From positions 1-19,560 of the forward strand of contig JAGYHI010000012.1 of assembly GCA_018457335.1 (NCBI GenBank): a stretch of 19,560 nucleotides of DNA. The letters run 5' to 3'. The first letter of the stretch is position 1. Every line of letters starts with the position of its first letter. The position numbers and the translations under genes are program-made. The notes under the pieces were generated by a model. It did not search any database. It saw only the letters and a list, made by a program, of their open reading frames with translations, and had not been told where the DNA came from. Origin of the DNA: Candidatus Altimarinota bacterium. Its GTDB lineage: Bacteria > Patescibacteria > JAEDAM01 > BD1-5 > UBA2023. Shown piece by piece: positions 13,521-19,560 of this stretch.

Positions 13521-16500
13521 TTAATTATCACTTGCCATTTCTGTTGATGATAATCTTACTGGTTGTTTTAGGTATTTACGTATCATATTGAATGTCTTTC
13601 TAGCTATAATACCATCTTCCTTTATGTATTTCTTATTTTCTTGTGGTATCGTTATATTCGTTTCTTCTTGTTGATTTAGCCATTTTTGAAGCGCTTTGAT
13701 ATCAAGAGTGTGAGTTTTTTTATTATAAATCTTGTTATTAAGTTTTGTATTCTTATTTAGAATTCCTAGGAGTTGATTATGTTCTTTATCTGAAAGAATT
13801 ATATCTTCCCAGTTTACATTTTGTATATCATTAGAAGTTGGATTGTTATTTATCACAGATCATTTATAAACGTCACTATTCTCTGTCGCTTTCGCTTTTT
13901 CTGTCGCTTTCGCTTTTTCTGTCGCTTTCGCTTTTTCTGTCGCTTTCGCTTTTTCTGTCGCTTTCGCTTTTTCTGTCGCTTTCGCTTTTTCTGTCGCTTT
14001 CGCTTTTTCTGTCGCTTTCGCTTTCTTTTCTCCCTCTTTCGTTGCTTTCACTTCCGTCTTTCCTTCTACCCTTTCTTCCACTTTCTTCGTTTTTAAATAT
14101 TCAACAAAAGCCTTTTGAGTAGCTTTACCAAATATTCCATCGACTTTTATCTTTGCTCCTTTTTCTTGAAGGAGTTTTTGAAGTGCTTCCACATCGAGAA
14201 TTTTTGCTTGTGGATTATAAATATCTGATGAGATAAGTTTATTTTTCACTGCTGTTCTCAAATCTCTATCATAGAGAAGCTCTTTGTCAGCGTCATCAAG
14301 ACGCACATCTTGACTTACAAGGGTAGAATACTCCATATCAATGTTTACAACCTTTGATTTTTTACCATCTTTAAATTCTTTGTACGCATCTACTTTTGCT
14401 GTTTTATAGGTATCCAAATCTCCATCTACAAAACCGGCAAGTGTATTTCTGGTATATGGTCCGATAATTCCATCAGCTCCTTTTTTATTGTCAGTAATAC
14501 CGATACCGATTGCTCGCTGAAACCGAGCAACGCGTTGTACGAGTTGTGTATCAGTTTCCTCTTTGCCTCGTTTGAGTTGAGTTGGGTTGTCTTTTGAAAA
14601 AAGTGCACTAAATAATTCCCAAAATTTCATACCATGCGTCGTAGTAATAATACCTTCATTTTGATAAATTTTTTCTATGAGTGTTTTCCAGTATTTATCG
14701 TTTTTTACAAATTTTTCAGTCGCTCGTAGTCGCACTGTATATGATTTTTGTTTATCATTGATTTCGAGTTTATAAGTCTTGTTTTCTCCTTCTCCGTCAT
14801 CAAATTCGACTATTTGAAAGAGTTTGAGCTCGTTTAAGATTTTTGTAGCAATTGCCTCTGCATTTTCGGATGTGATTTTTTCATTAGCTCAAAAAGCAGT
14901 ATTGAGCCCTACAAGTCCCCTGAGTCCAAGTGCCACTAAAAGAGGCTTGATAAATTTACCTTTGTTATCTTTTAAGGTTTGAGTAAGCGCTTTTTTGTCA
15001 CCGTCTTTTATGGCTTTTTTAGTAGTGTCGATGATTTTTTGGGAAGTGATAATATTTTTACTTTCAATCCTATGAGTTTTTCCTTTTACATCGGCGATGA
15101 CATAATTTCCATTTCTATCTCGCATTTTAATTTTTCCTAGTACTTTTTCTCCTTTTGAGTTTGTACCATAGATAAATTCTCATTCTTGATATCATGATTT
15201 GGTTTTATCTGTGGTGTTTGTTTTATTTTCTATATTTTGAGGTTTGTTATGAGTAATATTTCTTACGATATCTTTTGACGATACAGTTTTGATTTTTTTA
15301 TCACCATTCGCCATTTTCCCTACACTTTCTAGGGTGATTTTATCGCCTTCTATTTTTTTAATCTCCCATTTTTCTGGATGCGTACCCCTTGATATTCCTT
15401 TTATTATACTACTTGTATCTTGTCGGAGTTGTACAATTTCTTTCACTCTGAAGTCACTATTTACCTGAGTTTTTGGTTTTATTTGTAATGCTTTTCCGTT
15501 TCCTATATTGAGTACCCAAAAATCATTTTTCTCACTCCATTTCATTGATTTTTTCTCTCAATTAATTGTGATTTTTCTATGCTCTCCTGCTACTCCATTT
15601 GATATATTCATTTCAATCATTCCATGCTCATTGGATGTGACTTTTTTACCATTGATAGTATATTCATTTTCTGTTTGTTTTATAGTTGTATCGTTTTCTT
15701 TGATTCTTTTCATACTCTTTATTTGTCCATTTGCATCTTTCGTTGTTTTCCATTTTCTTCATTTTTTATCAGTAAAAATAGATTCGTTTTGGATTTTTGC
15801 CCAGTTTTCTTTTGGTATAAATATTTCCGCTTGAGTACCATTTTTTCCGGCTTGAGCCTCTTGTAAGACAATTTCATTATTTTGGTTGATTTCTTTTACT
15901 TTCCATTTCATTTGACTTCCTGTATCTGTAACAGTGACTTCATTTCCGACTTCAATTCCTTTTGGAAGTTGTGGCACTTTACTATCTATCAGTGTGATTT
16001 CTTTCTGTATTTCTGCTTTTGTAGTTTCGGTGATATTTTTCTTTTGTAGTTCTGTTTCGAGTTCATTTCTTCGTTTTTGCAGTGTAGTTTTTTCTCCAGT
16101 AGTAAGAGGAGCTTGACGGTCGTAAATAGTTTGAAGTTCTTTGTTTGTGGTAGGTTTTGGTGTTATCTTTCCTGGTCGTACAAAATATTGAGATCCTTTC
16201 ATTGTGTATATACGAATTCCATTTTCCACTATTTCAATTTTGGTAACCGGAGAAGTACTTCATCTATCAAAGTAAAATCTTTCTCCAATAGCTGGGTATC
16301 TATAGGGGACAATGGTAAATTCTCATTGTTGTATATCTGGGTTTGGTTTACCAGATTCTTTGATTATTACAGCTTCGTCACCAAGTTTTAAATTTACTTT
16401 TTCAAAAGCTATTTTTCCTGGATGATTGTTGAAATTTTTTGCTTGTGTAACTTTTTCTTGGAATTTTTTCGTTATATTTGGAAAATTTTTCTTAATACTC

Positions 16501-18527
16501 TCTGGGAGTTTTCCATTCATCATTCCACGGAAAGCAAGAGCGAATACAGCTGATTCAATATTAAAAAATTCGAGTTCTCATTTTTCTACTGATGCAAATG
16601 CCTGTAAAACAGCATAATCGGTAGCACTAAAAATTCCAGTCGCCCCGAGCTTTTCAACACTAAAGAATTTAGTGGTAGGATCGAGCCCTTTTGGTAAAAA
16701 TTTTCCAATTATTTTTTCACTGATTTTTCCACTTGCTCCAAGTCCAGCAAAAAGTGCTATATTTTTTCAAAATTTTTCCAGCAATTCCATACCACTTATG
16801 GTTTGCTCTCATTCTCTATAAAGCATTGTGCGTGCTCCTGCTTCTGAAACTGTGAAAATACCAGCATTTGCTATAAGTTTCGAAAGTTTTCCTATTTTTT
16901 CGGTATCTCCTATTTTATTTACCACAGATAGTGCTCATTCTGTGGCCCAAGCAAATCATTGAGGAACTTTAGATGTAGTAGAGAGTGCACCCGCTCTCAA
17001 TTTACTTCATTTGGTTGCAAGAGTTAAAGCTCTTCCAGCAAGTCACATTTGTGCAATCCGTGCACCACCAGCAATAACATTAAGTGCGAGTGAAGCTCCT
17101 GCGGTTGCCGCGATACTTAGGACAAGTATGCTTACTTCTTTTCCAATTTTTTTAGTTTTATCACTTATGTTAAACAAACCATCTAAACCTTTCATGTCAT
17201 TGTATATTTTCATCATATCAGTAAGACCTTTATCACTATTTTTATCAATATATTTTTTTGTATGATTGATGAATATTTCTGTAAGTACAATTTCCTCCAC
17301 GATAGCATCTTGGTTGTCTATTAATTTATTTCTTTCTGGATCTCCGGCTGGCAATGCATTTATAGTCGCCACAAATATACTTTTGGCTTTTTTTCTTTTG
17401 GTTTTATTCTCCATGTTCTTATTTACTGCTTGTATGAGTTCTTTAGAATATTTTTTCATTTCTGGAGTTTCATTTTCTTCCGTTTTTTCTTTGAGTTTAT
17501 TTTCAAGTTCAGCTTTTTGTTTTTTTGCTTGCTTTTTTATTTCAGTGTTTGTGTTTGAGTCGTTAATAATACTTTTGAGCCGTGATACAGCTTCTTGTAA
17601 CTCTTGCGTTGTTTTATATTTTTCAATTAAATTATCTTTCATTACGCTTTCCGCTTGGTTTTCCATTTCCATCGCACGAAACCCAGCCATTAAATTTTCA
17701 TCTGTATCAATGACAGTTTCAAGGGAAAGTTCAACCTTTTTTTTAAAATGATCTGAAAAGTTTTTTTTTGCTCCAGCTAAATCTTTCTTCTCAAGAAGTT
17801 TATAAGCATTTTTTATTTCATCTGCATTAATATTACTGTCTTCTTTTCTGCTGATTGCGAGAATCAATTTTTTAAATCGTGCAATTGTTTTAATTTCTTT
17901 TTTCTTTGTTTCTAATGCTTTTCGTATAGTTTCTTGTTCTGTTTTTGGTAGTTTTTGTAGCGTAGATTCATCTATAGAAGTCTCTTCTTTTTTATTGTTT
18001 ATTTCTGGGTAAAGAATCGGTGTAGTAATTGTTGGATCATTGATTAATTGATAAAAAAACATACTCCGAGTTGTTTTTACTGGGAATGCTTCTACTACAT
18101 TTACATTCATTTTAGAATCCCACTTTCCTTCAAAAAAAGTTAAAAATTCTTTATTCCAAAAATCTTTTTTACTAATTTTTTCTACAGTTGTAATTTGTTT
18201 TAGAATTTCTTTTGCATGCTTTTGAATTTCTTGTACAGCACGTTGATTTATTTCTTTTCATAAAACCATCGTTGCTTTTAACTTTCATTCTGTGACAATT
18301 TCTTTTAATCGTGCTGCTGCTCGCATACGAGCATACTTTTCTTTCTCGGAAATATTCATTTTTGAAATCTGTGGATAGAGTTTGTTTTTGTCAATTTTTT
18401 TCAATGAATCTAAGTCGACTTTTTCCTCTTTTTTAGTATTGGTTGAAGATATATTGTATGCTCCTTCAGCAGATCAAAAAACAAAAAAACTTCTCTCTGT
18501 GACAGATTTATTTTTATCCGTAAACAT
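13521..18527 (-). CDS. Giant 1668-residue protein with peptidoglycan-binding-like domains (code 25)
   Basis: Seven frame fragments on the minus strand share one phase. I read every codon between them and found only UGA, so this is one gene with 18 UGA-Gly codons (plus-strand TCA from 18474 down to 13860). Residues 1-460 are charged and helical with no signal peptide visible. A Gly/Ala-rich hydrophobic stretch lies at about 462-510, and alternating hydrophobic Gly-rich segments run to about 670. Several beta-rich, SH3/KOW-like modules follow (about 680-760, 845-905, 1013-1075, 1110-1145). Then come three PG-binding-1-like domains: 1329-1369 (VARFQRAIG...ADGIIGPYT), 1443-1479 (LDVEALQKLL...VDGIFGKATQ) and a divergent one at 1608-1655 (LDIKALQKWL...EDGIIARKT). 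A (KATEKA) repeat lies between the last two. It is probably an envelope-associated structural protein; no enzyme domain was recognised. The promoter is at 18562-18590. Confidence 0.85.
13882..14025 (-). repeat. 18-bp minisatellite, eight units (KATEKA)
   Basis: Eight consecutive copies of TCTGTCGCTTTCGCTTTT (plus strand), identical except for the last base of the eighth. They encode KATEKA hexapeptides at about residues 1502-1549 of the giant protein, between its second and third PG-binding-like domains. The unit is a multiple of three, so copy-number change keeps the frame. Confidence 0.95.
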
Positions 18528-18561
18528 AAAAAATAAAATTAAAAATTTACTAAACATATCT

Positions 18562-18590
18562 ATGTTAGCACAATTTTTCAAATAATGCAA
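18562..18590 (-). promoter_or_regulatory. Promoter of the giant gene
   Basis: On the minus strand TTGCAT (plus 18585-18590), 17-base spacer, TAACAT (plus 18562-18567). An overlapping TTGAAA/TATGTT pair, also 17 apart, is an alternative. The ATG is at 18527, giving a leader of about 30 bases without a Shine-Dalgarno. Confidence 0.5.
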
Positions 18591-18654
18591 AACTTTTTTA
18601 TGTTCTGATATTTTTTGAGAGCAGAAAGGGAAGAGGAGAGATTTTTTTGGATTT

Positions 18655-18722
18655 AAAAAAAAAAAAAAAAAAACTTCGTAGGGTTTTTTTTTTTTTGTTT
18701 TGTTGCCCTGTCATTTTTTTTT
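18655..18722. other. Homopolymer-rich boundary between two compositions
   Basis: A run of 19 A (18655-18673), then CTTCGTAGGG, a run of 13 T (18684-18696), a short mixed stretch, and 9 T (18714-18722). The A and T runs can pair as a terminator-like hairpin with stem ...AAAC/GTTT... . To the left is native code-25 sequence; to the right, base and codon composition change sharply. Confidence 0.7.
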
Positions 18723-18751
18723 ATTAAAAGTAAAATATTTTTTTATAATAC

Positions 18752-18780
18752 TTGATTTTTTAATAAAAATATGATATAAA
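18752..18780 (+). promoter_or_regulatory. Promoter of the parA-like gene
   Basis: TTGATT (18752-18757), 17-base spacer, TATAAA (18775-18780); predicted start near 18787. An upstream TATAAT at 18744-18749 is an alternative -10. The spacing differs from the 16 bases common in the rest of the window. Confidence 0.5.
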
Positions 18781-18820
18781 GTTCACATAGAATTTTGTTT
18801 GTTTTTTTAGAACATACTAA

Positions 18821-18830
18821 AAGGGAGGGA
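18821..18830 (+). promoter_or_regulatory. Strong Shine-Dalgarno of the parA-like gene
   Basis: AAGGGAGGGA, with GGGAGG (18823-18828) 5 bases before the ATG at 18834. It fixes the start there rather than at the TTG 39 bases upstream. None of the native genes in the window has a comparable site. Confidence 0.8.
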
Positions 18831-18833
18831 ATA

Positions 18834-19535
18834 ATGATAATTCAAATAAAAGTTCAAAAAGGTGGAATTGGAAAAAGTTTTATAACTGCTAATTTAGGGG
18901 GATTATTAGCAAAATTAAATAAGAAAACTATAATATTAACTACTGATTTACAAAATAGTGTCTATAGTATTTTTCATAAAGAAAGTAATTTAGAAATAAA
19001 AGCAGGGTTAAAAAGATCTATTAAAAACAATAAAATTTACTCTATTTCTTTAAGAGAAAATTTAGACTATATACCCTTAACAGAAGAATTAAAATTATTA
19101 AAAAAAGAAAAGATTCATGCTTTTTTTTCAACTTTAAAAGAAAACTACGAGTATATTTTAATAGATAGTACACCAACAATAAATATTGATGATATTTTTT
19201 TAGAAATATCTGACAAAATAATAATTCCAGCCAATGGAGATAAATTAACTATTGAAGGAGTTATAAATATTATAAAAAAAGAAGGGAATAAAATTTCTTG
19301 TATAGTATTTAATAAGTTTAATTACACTTCGTTAAATAAAAAATATTATGAAGAATTAACAAAAATCTGTAAAAATACAAATATACTAGTTCCTAAACCT
19401 ATACCACAATGGAGTTATTTAAACGAATTAGTTGAAAAAAGTAAAGTAATTTGGGAAAGCAAATCTAAAAATAAAAAGTTAGATGAGGTTCAGTCAATAT
19501 TTCTTGAAATATTTGAGCATTTATTAGAATATTAA
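18834..19535 (+). CDS. ParA/Soj-family partition ATPase, probably foreign
   Basis: ParA ATPases segregate plasmids or chromosomes together with a DNA-binding partner. The product is 233 residues. The deviant Walker A is KGGIGKSF near residues 9-16 (IKVQKGGIGKS), the A' region is ILTTDLQNS, and Walker B is EYILIDSTPTINID. In A' the usual D-x-D-P-Q is TTDLQN, so the normal aspartate pair is altered. A C-terminal segment KPIPQWSYLNELVEKSK follows the ParA pattern. No N-terminal helix-turn-helix is present, as in type Ib-like or Soj-like forms. There are nine glycines, all GGN and none UGA, and Leu is mostly TTA, Ile ATA, Arg AGA, unlike the CTC/ATC/CGN-rich neighbours. A strong Shine-Dalgarno precedes it and another precedes the next gene. 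Source guess: a low-GC bacterium such as a fusobacterium or firmicute, or its plasmid. Confidence 0.85.
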   Translation: MIIQIKVQKGGIGKSFITANLGGLLAKLNKKTIILTTDLQNSVYSIFHKESNLEIKAGLKRSIKNNKIYSISLRENLDYIPLTEELKLLKKEKIHAFFSTLKENYEYILIDSTPTINIDDIFLEISDKIIIPANGDKLTIEGVINIIKKEGNKISCIVFNKFNYTSLNKKYYEELTKICKNTNILVPKPIPQWSYLNELVEKSKVIWESKSKNKKLDEVQSIFLEIFEHLLEY

Positions 19536-19540
19536 AAATA

Positions 19541-19560
19541 AAGGGGTAAAAGAAAAATGG
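19541..19560 (+). CDS. Start of a following gene, 3' truncated by the window
   Basis: AAGGGG (19541-19546) lies 10 bases before an ATG at 19557-19559, and the window ends one base later. The spacing after the parA-like stop (19533-19535) suggests an operon, where a ParB-type partner would be expected. Nothing of the protein is visible, so this is inferred from context only. Confidence 0.4.

Noticed and set aside
13821..14122. Plus-strand frames rich in CRFRFF or LSLSLF repeats
   Set aside because: These are antisense readings of the KATEKA minisatellite in the giant gene, whose frame is continuous with the flanking domains.
13521..18527. Seven separate small genes or a decayed pseudogene
   Set aside because: All fragments share one phase, and I found no UAA or UAG in the joins, only UGA. 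A decaying gene would show all three stops and frameshifts.
18795..18833. TTG start 13 codons upstream of the parA-like ATG
   Set aside because: The strong GGGAGG lies inside this extension, 5 bases before the ATG at 18834, and ParA proteins start just before the Walker A strand.
1..19560. Code 4 (UGA as Trp) instead of code 25
   Set aside because: UGA occupies invariant Gly sites in several families, and Trp positions use UGG.

Overview
The window comes from a bacterium that reads UGA as glycine (genetic code 25), so it most likely belongs to the Candidate Phyla Radiation lineages Absconditabacteria (SR1) or Gracilibacteria. Under the standard code most genes break into fragments. When UGA is read as Gly the fragments join, in one frame, into full-length conserved proteins. 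The UGA codons fall on family-invariant glycines, for example in RuvB (EYI-G-QEH), threonyl-tRNA synthetase (AI-G-PATKDG) and a Trm11-type methyltransferase (DPFC-G-LGT). UGG still encodes Trp. I count 49 in-frame UGA codons in 13 genes, and all genes here end in UAA or UAG. Coordinates and products below use code 25.

Layout. Positions 1-8733 are transcribed rightward: the end of a repeat-containing, Cys-rich protein; ruvB; a short structured transcript; a VKOR-family thiol oxidase paired with a NYN-domain protein; a threonyl-tRNA synthetase lacking the TGS domain; an EF-P/DedA pair; and a Bro-N protein followed by a WecA/MraY-type sugar-phosphate transferase. A symmetric terminator at 8732-8768 separates these from a leftward block (8767-18527): a small hypothetical gene, a Trm11-like methyltransferase, polynucleotide phosphorylase, and one giant gene of 1668 codons with 18 UGA codons, peptidoglycan-binding-like domains and a KATEKA minisatellite. 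Between the methyltransferase and pnp lie about 860 bases without a gene, packed with different REP-like palindromes.

The last 0.9 kb differs from the rest. After homopolymer runs at 18655-18722 there is a very AT-rich ParA-like ATPase gene. It has a strong Shine-Dalgarno, no UGA-Gly, and TTA/ATA/AGA codon preference unlike its neighbours. It is either recently acquired DNA or a chimeric assembly join.

Regulation. Promoters resemble sigma70 sites with TTGAAT/TTGTAT and TATAAT boxes 16 bases apart. Native genes show no clear Shine-Dalgarno, and some -10 boxes lie so close to the ATG that leaderless mRNAs are likely. Two candidate short RNAs, each with its own promoter and terminator, lie at 1823-1957 (+) and 2982-3058 (-). 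The conserved genes cover recombination (RuvB), translation (ThrRS, EF-P), RNA modification and decay (Trm11-like, PNPase), and envelope functions (VKOR, DedA, WecA-like, giant protein). They do not form one pathway, and no tRNA, rRNA or CRISPR array was seen.
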